A stretch of DNA of 64,000 bases from Thysanoteuthis rhombus (GCA_963457665.1 OY735233.1:46625270-46689269); one strand, 5' to 3'. Shown: positions 1-14,219, counted from the first letter of the stretch. Notes: generated by a model not told the origin, from the sequence alone. A program made the numbers and translations.

Positions 1-389
1 AGACCATTTTTGACGGCTCACTTATGTATGCGGTAAAAATGCATTTTAGGTCAATATTGGCTATTTCCATTCAAATGGGCTGAATCGAAAACTACATCAA
101 ATCCACCCGATCCAATGGTACTGTTGCAATCAGCACGTCAAACTACACCAAAAAAAGCCATAAAATCGATAGGTAAAAATGACATTCAAAAGACCATTTG
201 TGACGGCTCACTTATGTATGCAGTAAAAATGCATTTCTGGTCAATATCGGCTACTTCCATCAAATTGGGCTGAATGGAAAAATACATCAAATCCGCCTGA
301 TCCAATGGTACTGTTGCAATCAGCACGTCAAACTACGCCAGAAAAAGCCATAAAATCGATAGGTAAAAATGACATTCAAAAGACCATTT

Positions 390-690
390 TTGACGGCTCA
401 CTTAAATATGCGGTAAAAATGCATTTTTGGTCAATAGCGGCTATTTCCATCAAATTGGGCTAAATCGAAAAATACGTCAAATCCACCCAATCCAATGGTA
501 CTGTTGCAATCAGCACGTCAAACAACGCCAGAAAAAGCCATAAAATCGATGGGTGAAAATGACATTCAAAAGACCATTTTTGACGGCATACTTATGTATG
601 CGGTAAAAATGCATTTTCGGTCAATATTGGCTATTTCCATCAAATTGGGCTGAATCAAAAAATACATCAAATCCACCCGATCCGATGGTA
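390..690 (+). repeat. Spaced duplication, copy 1 of 2 (partner near 3429-3729)
   Basis: The rare run CTTAAATATGCGG, the TAAATCG stop-strand variant, CAAACAACGCC and GATGGGTGAAAATG recur together 3,039 bp downstream, which is 16 monomers minus 1 bp. Sharing several rare variants in the same order shows common descent by copying and not chance. Confidence 0.7.
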
Positions 691-2159
691 CCGTCGCAAT
701 CTGCACGTCAAACTACGCCAGAAAAAACCATAAAATCGATAGGTGAAAATGACATTCAAAAGACCATTTTTGACGGCTCACTTATGTATTTGCTGGAAGT
801 GCCTTCTCGACCAATAGCGGCTATTTTCATCAAATTGGGCTGAATCGAAAAATACATCAAATCCACCCGATCCAATGGTACCGTTGCAATCAGCACGTCA
901 AACTACACCAGAAAAAGCCATAAAACCGATAGGTAAAAATGACATTCAAAAGACCATTTTTGACGGCTCACTTATGTATTGGCTGGAAGTGCCTTCTCGA
1001 CCAATAGCAGCTATTTTCATCAAATTGGGCTGAATTGAAAAATACATCAAATCCACCCGATCCAATGGTACCGTTGCAATCAGCACGTCAAACTACACCA
1101 GAAAAAGCCATAAAATCGATAGGTAAAAATGACATTCAAACGACCATTTTAGACGGCTCACTTATGTATGCAGTAAAAATGCATTTTCGGTCAATATTGG
1201 CTATTTCCATCAAATTGGGCTGAATGGAAAAATACATCAAATCCACCCGATCCAATGGTACCGTTGCAATCAGCACGTCAAACTACGCCAGAAAAAGCCA
1301 TAAAATCGATAGGTAAAAATGACATTCAAAACACCATTTTTGACAGCTCACTTATGTATTTGCTGGAAGTGCCTTCTCGACCAATAGCAGCTATTTTCAT
1401 CAAATTGGGCTGAATCGAAAAATACATCAAATCCACCCGATCCAATGGTACCGTTGCAATCAGCACGTCAAACTACGCCAGAAAAAGCCATAAAATCGAT
1501 AGGTAAAAATGACATTCAAAAGACCATTTTTGACAGCTCACTTATGTATTTGCTGGAAGTGCCTTCTCGACCAATAGCGGCTATTTTCATCAAATTGGGC
1601 TGAATCGAAAAATACATCAAATCCACCCGATCCAATGGTACCGTTGCAATCAGCACGTCAAACTACGCCAGAAAAAGCCATAAAATCGATAGGTAAAAAA
1701 GACATTCAAAAGACCATTTTTGACGGTTCACTTATGTATGTGCTGGAAGTGCCTTCTCGACCAATAGCAGCTATTTTTATCAAATTGGGCTGATTCGAAA
1801 AATACATCAAATCAATCCGATCCAATGGTACCGTTGCAATCAGCACGTCAAACTACGCCAGAAAAAGCCATAAAATCAATAGGTAAAAATGACATTCAAA
1901 AGACCATTTTTGACGGCTCACTTATGTATGCGGTAAAAATGCATTTTCGGTCAATATTGGCTATTTCCATTCAATTGGGCTGAATCGGAAAATACATCAA
2001 ATCCACCCGATCCAATGGTACTGTTGCAATCAGCACGTCAAACTACACCAAAAAAAGCCATAAAATCGATAGGTAAAAATGACATTCAAAAGACCATTTT
2101 TGATGGCTCACTTATTCATGCGGTAAAAATGCATTTTTGCTCAATATTGGCTATTTCCA

Positions 2160-3165
2160 TCAAATTGGGCTGAATCAAAAAATACATCAAATCCGCCTGA
2201 TCCAATGGTACCGTTGCAATCAGCACGTTAAACTACGCCAGAAAAAGCCATAAAATTGATAGGTAAAAATGACATTCAAAAGACCTTTTTTGACAGCTCA
2301 CTTATGTATGCGGTATAAATGCATTTCAGGTCAATATTGGCTATTTCCATCAAATTGGGCTGAATCGAAAAATACATCAAATCCACCCGATCCAATGGTA
2401 CCGTTGCAATCAGCACGTCAAACTACGCCAGAAAAAGCCAGAAAATCGATAGGTGAAAAAGACATTCAAAAGACCATTTTTGACGGCTCACTTATGTATG
2501 CAGTAAAAATGCATTTTTGGTCAATATTGGCTATTTCCATCAAATTGGGCTGAATCGAAAAATACATCAAATCCACCCGATCCAATGGTACCGTTGCAAT
2601 ATGCACGTCAAACTACGCCACAAAAGCCATAAAATCGATAGGTAAAAATGACGATCGAAAGACCATTTTTGACGGCTCACTTATGTTTGTGCTGGAAGTG
2701 CCTTCTCGACCAATATTGGCTATTTCCATCAAATTAGGCTGAATCGAAAAATACATCAAATCCACCCGATCCAATGGTACCTTTGCAATTAGCACGTCTA
2801 ACTACGCCAGAAAAAGCCATAAAATCGATAGGTAAAAATGACATTCAAAACACCATTTTTGACGGCTCGCTTATGTATGTGCTGGAAGTGCCTACTTGAC
2901 CAATAGCGGCTATTTTCATCAAATTGGGCTGAATCGAAAAATACATCAAATCCACCTGATCCAATGGTACTGTTGCAATCAGCACGTCAAACTACGCCAG
3001 AAAAAGCCATAAAATCGATAGGTAATAAGAACATTCAAAAGACCATTTCTGACAGCTCACTTATGTATGTGCTGGAAGTGCCTTCTTGACCAATAGCGGC
3101 TATTTTAATCAAATTGGGCTGAATCGAAAAATACATCAAATCCACCCGATCCAATGGTACCGTTG
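2160..3165 (+). repeat. 12-monomer-spaced duplication, copy 1
   Basis: The block is copied at about 4436-5440 with an offset of about 2,276 bp (12 monomers minus 4). Shared rare markers in order are AAAATTGATAGG, AGACCTTTTTTGAC, a GCATTTCAGGTC or GTTTCAGGTC variant, GCCACAAAAGCC (1-bp loss), GACGATCGAAAGACC and GGTAATAAGAACATTC. Confidence 0.8.
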
Positions 3166-3428
3166 CAATCAGCACGTCAAACTACGCCAGAAAAAGCCAT
3201 GAAACCGATAGGTAAAAATGACATTCAAAAGACCATTTTTGACAGCTCACATATGTATGCAGTAAAAATGCATTTTTGGTTAATATTGGCTATTTCCATC
3301 AAATTGGGCTGATTCGAAAAATACATCAAATCCACCCGATCCAATGGTACCGTTGCAATCAGCACGTCAAACTACGCCAGAAAAAGCCATAAAATCGATA
3401 GGTAAAAAAGACATTTAAAAGACCATTT

Positions 3429-3729
3429 TTGACGGCTCACTTAAATATGCGGTAAAAATCCATTTTTGGTCAATAGCGGCTATTTCCATCAAATTGGGCT
3501 AAATCGAAAAATACATCAAATCCACCCAATCCAATGGTACTGTTGCAATCAGCACGTCAAACAACGCCAGAAAAAGCCATAAAATCGATGGGTGAAAATG
3601 ACATTCAAAAGACCATTTTTGACGACATACTTATGTATGCGGTAAAAATGCATTTTTGGTCAATATTGGCTATTTCCATCAAATTGGGCTGAATCGAAAA
3701 ATACATCAAATCCACCCGATCCAATGGTA
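3429..3729 (+). repeat. Spaced duplication, copy 2 of 2 (partner near 390-690)
   Basis: This is the partner of the block near 390. It shares CTTAAATATGCGG and GATGGGTGAAAATG and differs at a few bases, for example AAATCCATTT instead of AAATGCATTT. Confidence 0.7.
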
Positions 3730-4435
3730 CCGTTGCAATCAGCACGTCAAACTACGCCATAAAAGCCATGAAATCGATAGGTAAAAATGACATTCAAAAC
3801 ACCATTTTTGACGGCTCACTTATGTATGCGGTAAAAATGCATTTTTGGTCAATATTGGTTATTTCCATCAAATTGGGCTGAATCGGAAAATACATCAAAT
3901 CCACCCGATCCGATGGTACCGTTGCAATCTGCACGTCAAACTACATCAGAAAAAGCCATAAAATCGATAGGTAAAAATGACATTCAAAAGACCATTTTTG
4001 ACGGGTCACTTATGTATGTGATGGGAGTGCCTTCCCGACCAGTAGCAGCTATTTCCATCAAATTGGGCTGAATCGAAAAATACATCAAATCCACCCGATC
4101 CAATGGTACCGTTGCAATCAGCACGTCAAACTACGCCAGAAAAAGCCATGAAATCGATAGGTAAAAATGACATTCAAAACACCATTTTTGACGGCTCACT
4201 TATTTATGCGGTAAAAATGCATTTTCGGTCAATATTGGTTATTTCCATCAAATTGGGCTGAATCGGAAAATACATCAAATCCACCCGATCCAATGGTACC
4301 GTTGCAATCAGCACGTCAAACTACGCCAGAAAAAGCCATAAAATCGATAGGTAAAAATGACATTCAAAAGACCATTTTTGACGGCTCACTTATGTATGCG
4401 GTAAAAATGCATTTTTGGTCAATATTGGCTATTTC

Positions 4436-5440
4436 CATCAAATTGGGCTGAATCAAAAAATACATCAAATCCACCTGATCCAATGGTACCGTTGCAATCA
4501 GCACGTTAAACTACGCCAGAAAATGCCATAAAATTGATAGGTAAAAATGACATTCAAAAGACCTTTTTTGACAGCTCACTTATGTCTGCGGTAAAAATGT
4601 TTCAGGTCAATATTGGCTATTTCCATCAAATTGGGCTGAATCGAAAAATACATCAAATCCACCCGATCCAATGGTACCGTTGCAATCAGCACGTCAAACT
4701 ACGCCAGAAAAAGCCAGAAAATCGATAGGTGAAAAAGACATTCAAAAGACCATTTTTGACGGCTCACTTATGTATGCAGTAAAAATGCATTTTTGGTCAA
4801 TATTGGCTATTTCCATCAAATTGGGCTGAATCGAAAAATACATCAAATCCACCCGATCTAATGGTACCGTTGCAATATGCACGTCAAACTACGCCACAAA
4901 AGCCATAAAATCAATAGGTAAAAATGACGATCGAAAGACCATTTTTGACGGCTCACTTATGTTTGTGCTGGAAGTGCCTTCTCGACCAATATTGGCTATT
5001 TCCATCAAATTAGGCTGAATCGAAAAATACATCAAATCCACCCGATCCAATGGTACCTTTGCAATTAGCACGTCTAACTACGCCAGAAAAAGCCATAAAA
5101 TCGATAGGTAAAAATGACATTCAAAAGACCATTTTTGACGGCTCGCTTATGTATGTGCTGGAAGTGCCTACTTGACCAATAGCGGCTATTTTCATCAAAT
5201 TGGGCTGAATCGAAAAATACATCAAATCCACCCGATCCAATGGTACTGTTGCAATCAGCACGTCAAACTACGCCAGAAAAAGCCATAAAATCGATAGGTA
5301 ATAAGAACATTCAAAAGACCATTTCTGACAGCTCACTTATGTATGTGCTGGAAGTGTCTTTCTTACCAATAGCGGCTATTTTAATCAAATTGGGCTGAAT
5401 CGAAAAATACATCAAATCCACCCAATCCAATGGTACCGTT
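4436..5440 (+). repeat. 12-monomer-spaced duplication, copy 2
   Basis: This copy carries the same ordered rare markers as 2160-3165. It has gained its own changes, including a 2-bp loss giving AAAATGTTTCAGG near 4593-4605 and GTGTCTTTCTTACC near 5354, so some time has passed since the duplication. Confidence 0.8.
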
Positions 5441-6169
5441 GCAATCAGCACGTTGAACTACGCCCTAAAAAGCCATAAAATCGATAGGTAAAATGACATT
5501 CAAAAGACCATTTTTGACGGCTCACTTATATATGCAGTAAAGATGAATTTTCGGTCAATATTGGCTATTTCCATCAAATTGGGCTGAATCAAAAAATACA
5601 TCAAATCCACCCAATCCAATGGTACCGTTGCAATCATCACGTCAAACTACGCCTGAAAAAGCCATAAAATCAATAGGTAAAAATGACATTCAAAAGACCA
5701 TATTTGACGGCTCACTTATGTATGCTGTAAAAATGCATTTTCGGTCAATATTGGCTATTTCCATCAAATTGGGCTGAATCAAAAAATACCTCAAATCCAC
5801 CCGATTCAATGGTACCGTTGCAATCAGCACGTCAAAGTACACCAGAAAAGGCCATAAAATCGATAGGTAAAAATGACATTGAAAAGACCATTTGTGACGT
5901 CTCAGTTATGTATGCGGTAAAAATGCAATTTTGGTCCATATTGGCTATTTCCATCAAATTGGGCTGAATCGAAAAATACATCAAATCCACCCGATCCAAT
6001 GGTACCGTTGCAATCAGCACGTCAAACTACACCAGAAAAAGCCATAATATCGATAGGTAAAAATGACATTCAAAAGACCATTTTTGACGGCTCACTTATG
6101 TATTTGCTTGAAGTGCCTTCTCGACCAATAGCAGCTATTTTCATCAAATTAGGTTGAATCGAAAAATAC

Positions 6170-8443
6170 ATCAAATCCACCTGATCCAATGGTACCGTTG
6201 CAATCAGCACGTCGAACTACGCAAGAAAAAGCCATAAAATCGATAGGTAAAAATGACATTATACAGACCATTTTTGACAGCTCACTTATGTATGTGCTGG
6301 AAGTGCCTTTTCGACCAATAAAGGCTATTTTCATCAAATTTGGCTGAATCAAAAATACATCAAATCCACCCTATCTAATGGTACTGTTGCAATCAGCACG
6401 TCAAACTACGCCAGAATAAGCCATAAAATCGATAAGTAAAAAAGACATTCAAAAGACCATTTTTTACGGCTCACTCATGTATGTTCTGGAAGTTTTTCTC
6501 TACCAATAGCGGTTATTTTCATCAAATTGGGCTGAATCGAAAAATACATCAAATCCACCCGATCCAATGGTACCGTTGCAATCAGCACGTCAAACTACGC
6601 CAGAAAAAGCCATGAAACCGATAGGTAAGAATGACATTCAAAAGACCATTTTTGATGGCTCACTTATGTATGTTCTGGAATTGCCTTCTCGACCAATAGC
6701 GGCTATTTTCATCAAATATGACTGAATCGAAAAATACATCAAATCAACCCGATCCAATAGTACCGTTGCAAACAGCACGTCAAACTACGCCAGAAAAAGC
6801 CATAAAATCGATAAGTAAAAATGACATTCAAAAGACCATTTTTGACGGGTCACTTATGTATGTGCTGGAAGTGCCTTCTCGACCAATAGCGGCTATTCCC
6901 ATCAAATATGGCTGAATCGAAAAATACATCAAATCCACCCAATCCAATGGTACTGTTGCAATCAGCACGTCAAACGACGCCAGAAAAAGCCATAAAATCG
7001 ATAGGTAAAAAAGACATTCAAAAGACCATCTGTGACAGCTCACTTATGTATGCGGTAAAAATGCATTTCGGTCAACATTGGCTATTTCCATCAAATTGGG
7101 CTGAATCGAAAAATACATCAAATCCACCCGATCCAATGGTACCGTTGCAATCAGCACGTCAAACTACGCCAGAAAAAGCCATAAAATCGATAGGTAAAAA
7201 TGACATTCAAAAGACCATTTTTGACGGCTAACTTATGTATGCGGTAAAAATGCATTTTTGGTCAATATTGGCTATTTCCATCAAATTGGGCTGAATCGAA
7301 AAATACATCAAATCCACCCGATCCAATGGTACCGTTGCAATCAGCACGTCAAACTACGCCAGAAAAAGCCTTAAAATCGATAGGTAAAACTGACATTCGA
7401 AAGACCATTTGTGACGGCTCACTTATGCATGCGGTAAAAATGCATTTTGGTCAACATTGGCTATTTCCATCAAATTGGGCTGAATCGAAAAATACATCAA
7501 ATCCACCCGATCCGTTGTTACCGTTGCAATCAGCACGTCAAACTACGCCAGAAAAAGCCATAAAATCAATAGGTAAAAATGACATTCAAAAGACCATTTT
7601 TGACAGCTCACTCATGTATGCAGTAAAAATGCATCTTTGGTCAATATTGGCTATTTCCATCAAATTGGGCTGAATCAAAAATACATCAAATCCACCCAAT
7701 CCAATGGTACCGTTGCAATCAGCACGTCAAACTACGCCAGAAAAAGCCATAAAATCGATAGGTAAAAATGACATTCAAAAGACCATTTTTGACAGCTCAC
7801 ATGTGTATGCTGTAAAAATGCATTTTTGGTCAATATTGGCTATTTCAATCAAATTGGGCTGAATCGAAAAATATATCAAATCCACGAAATCCAATGGTAC
7901 CGTTGCAATCAGCACGTCAAACTACGCCAGAAAAAGCCATAAAATCGATGGGTAAAAATGACATTCAAAAGACCATTTTTGACGGCTCACTTATGTATGC
8001 AGTAAAAATGCATTTTTGGTCAATATTGGCTATTTCCATCAAATTGGGCTGAATCGAAAAATACATCAAATCCACCCGATCCAATGGTACCGTTGCAATC
8101 AGCACGTCAAACTACGGTAGAAAAAGCCATAAAATCGATAGGTAAGAATGACATTCAAAATACCATTTTTGACGGCTCACTTATGTATGCAGTAAAAATG
8201 CATTTTCGGTCAATATTGGCTATTTCCATCAAATTGGGCTGAATCGAAAAATACATCAAATCCACCCGACCCAATGGTACCGTTGCAATCAGCACGTCAA
8301 ACTACGGTAGAAAAAGCCATAAAATCGATAGGTAAAAATGACATTCAAAAAACCATTTTTGACGGCTCACTTATGTATGCAGTAAAAATGCATTTTCGGT
8401 CAATATTGGCTATTTCCATCAAATTGGGCTGAATCAAAAATAC
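6170..8443 (+). repeat. 12-monomer higher-order repeat, copy 1 (tandem)
   Basis: This block of about 2,274 bp is followed directly by a second copy. Ordered markers are CACGTCGAACTACGCAAG, CATTATACAGACC, GATAAGTAAAAAAGAC, CAAATATGACTGAATCG, CATCTGTGACAGC with the 189-bp variant, GATCCGTTGTTACC and CTACGGTAGAAAAAGCC. Matching positions such as 6718 and 8992, 6908 and 9182, and 7326 and 9600 all give the same 2,274-bp offset. Part of the block (6.43-7.1 kb) occurs a third time near 17.8-18.5 kb. Confidence 0.85.
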
Positions 8444-10700
8444 ATCAAATCCACCCGATCCAATGGTACCGTTGCAATCAGCACGTCGAACTACGCAAGA
8501 AAAAGCCATAAAATCGATAGGTAATAATGACATTATACAGACCATTTTTGACAGCTCACTTATGTATGTGCTGGAAGTGCCTTTTCGACCAATAAAGGCT
8601 ATTTTCATCAAATTTGGCTGAATCAAAAATACATCAAATCCACCCTATCTAATGGTACCGTTGCAATCAGCACGTCAAACTACGCCAGAATAAGCCATAA
8701 AATCGATAAGTAAAAAAGACATTCAAAAGACCATTTTTTACGGCTCAATTATGTATGTTCTGGAAGTTTTTTTCTACCAATAGCGGTTATTTTCATCAAA
8801 TTGGGCTGAATCGAAAAATACATCAAATCCACCCGATCCAATGGTACCGTTGCAATCAGCACGTCAAACTACGCCAGAGAAAGCCATGAAACCGATAGGT
8901 AAGAATGACATTCAAAAGACCATTTTTGATGGCTCACTTATGTATGTGCTGGAATTGCCTTCTCGACCAATAGCGGCTATTTTCATCAAATATGACTGAA
9001 TCGAAAAATACATCAAATCAACCCGATCCAATAGTACCGTTGCAAACAGCACGTCAAACTACGCCAGAAAAAGCCATAAAATCGATAAGTAAAAATGACA
9101 TTCAAAAGACCATTTTTGACGGCTCACTTATGTATGTGCTGGAAGTGCCTTCTCGACCAATAGCGGCTATTTCCATCAAATATGGCTGAATCGAAAAATA
9201 CATCAAATCCACCCGATCCAATGGTACTGTTGCAATCAGCACGTCAAACGACGCCAGAAAAAGCCATAAAATCGATAGGTAAAAAAGACATTCAAAAGAC
9301 CATCTGTGACAGCTCACTTATGTATGCGGTAAAAATGCATTTCGGTCAACATTGGCTATTTCCATCAAATTGGGCTGAATCGAAAAATACATCAAATCCA
9401 CCCGATCCAATGGTACCGTTGCAATCAGCACGTCAAACTACGCCAGAAAAAGCCATAAAATCGATAGGTAAAAATGACATTCAAAAGACCATTTTTGACG
9501 GCTAACTTATGTATGCGGTAAAAATGCATTTTTGGTCAATATTGGCTATTTCCATCAAATTGGGCTGAATCGAAAAATACATCAAATCCACCCGATCCAA
9601 TGGTACCGTTGCAATCAGCACGTCAAACTACGCCAGAAAAAGCCTTAAAATCGATAGGTAAAAATGACATTCAAAAGACCATTTTTGACGGCTCACTTAT
9701 GTATGCGGTAAAAATGCATTTTGGTCAACATTGGCTATTTCCATCAAATTGGGCTGAATCGAAAAATACATCAAATCCACCCGATCCGTTGTTACCGTTG
9801 CAATCAGCACGTCAAACTACGCCAGAAAAAGCCATAAAATCAATAGATAAAAATGACATTCAAAAGACCATTTTTGACAGCTCACTCATGTATGCAGTAA
9901 AAATGCATCTTTGGTCAATATTGGCTATTTCCATCAAATTGGGCTGAATCAAAAATACATCGAATCCACCCAATCCAATGGTACCGTTGCAATCAGCACG
10001 TCAAACTACGCCAGAAAAAGCCATAAAATCGATAGGTAAAAATGACATTCAAAAGACCATTTTTGACAGCTCACATATGTATGCTGTAAAAATGCATTTT
10101 TGGTCAATATTGGCTATTTCCATCAAATTGGGCTGAATCGAAAAATATATCAAATCCACCCGATCCAATGGTACCGTTGCAATCAGCACGTCAAACTACG
10201 CCAGAAAAAGCCATAAAATCGATGGGTAAAAATGACATTCAAAAGACCATTTTTGACAGCTCACTTATGTATGCAGTAAAAATGCATTTTTGGTCAATAT
10301 TGGCTATTTCCATCAAATTGGGCTGAATCGAAAAATACATCAAATCCACCCGATCCAATGGTACCGTTGATATCAGCACGTCAAACTACGGTAGAAAAAG
10401 CCATAAAATCGATAGGTAAAAATGACATTCAAAAAACCATTTTTGACGGCTCACTTATGTATGCAGTAAAAATGCATTTTCGGTCAATATTGGCTATTTC
10501 CATCAAATTGGGCTGAATCGAAAAATACATCAAATCCACCTGATCCAATGGTACCGTTGCAATCTGCACGTCAAACTACGCCAGAAAAAGCCATAAAATC
10601 GATGGGTAAAAATGACATTCAAAAGACCATTTTTGACGGCTCACTTATGTATGCTGTAAAAATGCATTTTTGGTCAATATTGGCTATTTCCATCAAATTG
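8444..10700 (+). repeat. 12-monomer higher-order repeat, copy 2 (tandem)
   Basis: This is the second copy of the block at 6170-8443 at an offset of 2,274 bp, with scattered single-base differences. Near its right end it has one fewer of the CTACGGTAGAAAAAGCC monomers (the first copy has them at about 8110 and 8300). That is a whole-monomer length change. Confidence 0.85.
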
Positions 10701-11487
10701 GGCTGAATCGAAAAATACATCAAATCCACCCGATCCAATGGTACCGTTGCAATCAGCACGTCAAACTACGCCAGAAAAAGCCATAAAATCGATAGGTAGA
10801 AATGACATTCAAAAGACCATTTTTGACGGCTTTCTTATGTATGTGCTGGAAGTGCCTTCTCGACCAATAGCGGCTATTTTCATCAAATTGGGCTGAATCG
10901 AAAAATACATCAAATCCACCCGATCCAATGGTACCGTTGCAATCAGCACGTCAAACTACGCCAGAAAAAGCCATGAAATCGATAGGTAAAAATGACATTC
11001 AAAAGACCATTTTTGACGGCTCACTTATGAATGTGCTGGAAATGCCTTCTCGACCAATAGAGGTTATTTTCATCATATTTGGCTGAATCGAAAAATATAT
11101 AAAATCCACCCGATCCAATGGTACCGTTGCAATCAGCACCTCAAACTACGCTAAAAAAGCCATAAAATCGATAGGTAAAAATGACATTCAAAAGACCATT
11201 TTTGACTGCTCACTTATGTATGTGCCAGAAGTGATTTCTACACCAATAGCGGCTATTTCCATCAAATGTGGTTGAATCGAAAAATACATCAAATCCACCC
11301 TATCGAATGGTACCGTTGCAATCAGCACGTCAAACTACGCCAGAAAAAGCCATAAAATCGATAGGTAGAAATGACATTCAAAAGACCATTTTTGACGGCT
11401 CACTTATGTATGCTGTAAAAATGCATTTTTGGTCAATATTGGCCATTTCCATCAAATTGGAATGTATCAAAAGATACATCAAATCCA
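9780..11487 (+). repeat. 9-monomer tandem duplication, copy 1
   Basis: The block starts at the GATCCGTTGTTACC marker and ends in the AATGTATCAAAAGATAC monomer. It is repeated immediately with an offset of 1,707-1,708 bp. Markers include ACCGTTGATATCAGC, a GACGGCTTTCTTATG type B copy, TTATGAATGTGCTGGAAATG, AGAGGTTATTTTCATCA and GTGCCAGAAGTGATTTC. It overlaps the right part of the preceding 12-monomer duplication, so the two events happened one after the other. Confidence 0.85.
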
Positions 11488-13195
11488 CCCGATCCGTTGT
11501 TACCGTTGCAATCAGCACGTCAAACTACGCCAGAAAAAGCCATAAAATCAATAGATAAAAATGACATTCAAAAGACCATTTTTGACAGCTCACTCATGTA
11601 TGCAGTAAAAATGCATCTTTGGTCAATATTGGCTATTTCCATCAAATTGGGCTGAATCAAAAATACATCGAATCCACCCAATCCATGGTACCGTTGCAAT
11701 CAGCACGTCAAACTACGCCAGAAAAAGCCATAAAATCGATAGGTAAAAATGACATTCAAAAGACCATTTTTGACAGCTCACATATGTATGCTGTAAAAAT
11801 GCATTTTTGGTCAATATTGGCTATTTCCATCAAATTGGGCTGAATCGAAAAATATATCAAATCCACCCGATCCAATGGTACCGTTGCAATCAGCACGTCA
11901 AACTACGCCAGAAAAAGCCATAAAATCGATGGGTAAAAATGACATTCAAAAGACCATTTTTGACAGCTCACTTATGTATGCAGTAAAAATGCATTTTTGG
12001 TCAATATTGGCTATTTCCATCAAATTGGGCTGAATCGAAAAATACATCAAATCCACCCGATCCAATGGTACCGTTGATATCAGCACGTCAAACTACGGTA
12101 GAAAAAGCCATAAAATCGATAGGTAAAAATGACATTCAAAAAACCATTTTTGACGGCTCACTTATGTATGCAGTAAAAATGCATTTTCGGTCAATATTGG
12201 CTATTTCCATCAAATTGGGCTGAATCGAAAAATACATCAAATCCACCTGATCCAATGGTACCGTTGCAATCTGCACGTCAAACTACGCCAGAAAAAGCCA
12301 TAAAATCGATGGGTAAAAATGACATTCAAAAGACCATTTTTGACGGCTCACTTATGTATGCTGTAAAAATGCATTTTTGGTCAATATTGGCTATTTCCAT
12401 CAAATTGGGCTGAATCGAAAAATACATCAAATCCACCCGATCCAATGGTACCGTTGCAATCAGCACGTCAAACTACGCCAGAAAAAGCCATAAAATCGAT
12501 AGGTAGAAATGACATTCAAAAGACCATTTTTGACGGCTTTCTTATGTATGTGCTGGAAGTGCCTTCTCGACCAATAGCGGCTATTTTCATCAAATTGGGC
12601 TGAATCGAAAAATACATCAAATCCACCCGATCCAATGGTACCGTTGCAATCAGCACGTCAAACTACGCCAGAAAAAGCCATGAAATCGATAGGTAAAAAT
12701 GACATTCAAAAGACCATTTTTGACGGCTCACTTATGAATGTGCTGGAAATGCCTTCTCGACCAATAGAGGTTATTTTCATCATATTTGGCTGAATCGAAA
12801 AATATATAAAATCCACCCGATCCAATGGTACCGTTGCAATCAGCACCTCAAACTACGCTAAAAAAGCCATAAAATCGATAGGTAAAAATGACATTCAAAA
12901 GACCATTTTTGACTGCTCACTTATGTATGTGCCAGAAGTGATTTCTACACCAATAGCGGCTATTTCCATCAAATGTGGTTGAATCGAAAAATACATCAAA
13001 TCCACCCTATCGAATGGTACCGTTGCAATCAGCACGTCAAACTACGCCAGAAAAAGCCATAAAATCGATAGGTAGAAATGACATTCAAAAGACCATTTTT
13101 GACGGCTCACTTATGTATGCTGTAAAAATGCATTTTTGGTCAATATTGGCCATTTCCATCAAATTGGAATGTATCAAAAGATACATCAAATCCAC
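11488..13195 (+). repeat. 9-monomer tandem duplication, copy 2
   Basis: This copy has the same marker order as 9780-11487. By eye it is almost identical, with one clear 1-bp loss (CAATCCATGGTACC near 11680-11693). A third partial copy covering the TTTCTTATG, TTATGAATG and GTGCCAGAAG monomers lies at about 14.22-14.92 kb. Confidence 0.85.
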
Positions 13196-14160
13196 CCGAT
13201 CCAATGTTACCGTTGCAATCAGCACGTTAAACTACGCCAAAAAAAGCCATAAAATCGATAGGTAAAAATGACAATCAAAAGACCTTCTTTGACGGCTCAC
13301 TTATGTACGTGCTGGAAGTGCCTTCTCGACCAATAGCGGCTATTTCCATCAAATTGTTCTGGATCGAAAAATACATCAAATCTATCCAATCCAATGGCAC
13401 CGTTGCAATCAGCACGTCAAACTACGCTGGAAAAAGCCATAAAATCGATAGGTAAAAATGACATTCAAAAGTCCATTTTTGACGGCTCACTTATGTATGC
13501 CATAAAAATGCATTTTCAGTCAATATTGGCTATTTCCATCAAATTTGGCTGAATCAAAAATACATCAAATCCACCCGATCCAATGGTACCGTTGCAATCA
13601 GCACGTCAAACTACGCCAGAAAAAGCCATAAAATCGATGGGTAAAAATGACATTCAAAAGACCATTTTTGACAGCTCACTTATGTATGCGGTAAAAATGC
13701 ATTTTTGGTCAATATTGGCTATTTCCATCAAATTGGGCTGAATCAAAAAATACATCGAATCCACCCGATCCAATGGTACCGTTGCCATCAGCGCGTTAAA
13801 CTACGCCAGGAAAAGCCATAAAATCGATAGGTAAAAATGACATTCAAAAGACCATTTTTGACAGCTCACTTATGTATGTGCTGGAAGTGCTTTATCGACC
13901 AATAGCGGCTATTTTCATCAAATTGGGCTGAATCGAAAAATACATCAAATCCACCCTATTGAATGGTACCGTTGCAATCAGCACGTCAAAGTACGCCAGA
14001 AAAAGCCATAAAATCGATAGGTAAAAATGACATTTAAAAGACCATTTTTGATGGCTCACTTATGTATGTGCTGGAAGTGCCTTCTTGACCAATAGCAGTT
14101 ATCTTCATCAAATTGGGCTGAGTCGAAAAATACATCAAATCCACCCGATCCAATGGTACC
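13080..14160 (+). repeat. 11-monomer-spaced duplication, copy 1
   Basis: Repeated at about 15170-16250 at an offset of 2,089 bp (11 monomers minus 1). Shared rare markers are AATTGGAATGTATC, GACCTTCTTTGACGG, AAATTGTTCTGGATCG, CCAATGGCACCGTTGC, GCTGGAAAAAGCC, TTGCCATCAGCGCGTTAAAC and CCACCCTATTGAATGG. Confidence 0.8.
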
Positions 14161-14219
14161 GTTGCAATCAGCACGTTGAACTACGCCATAAAAAGCAAGA
14201 AAATCGATAGGTAAAAATG

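Noticed and set aside
6149-6352. Minus-strand open frames of 60 to 93 codons, repeated across the window
   Set aside because: They are complementary readings of the same monomer and appear wherever CpG or indel changes leave them open. No independent support for translation.
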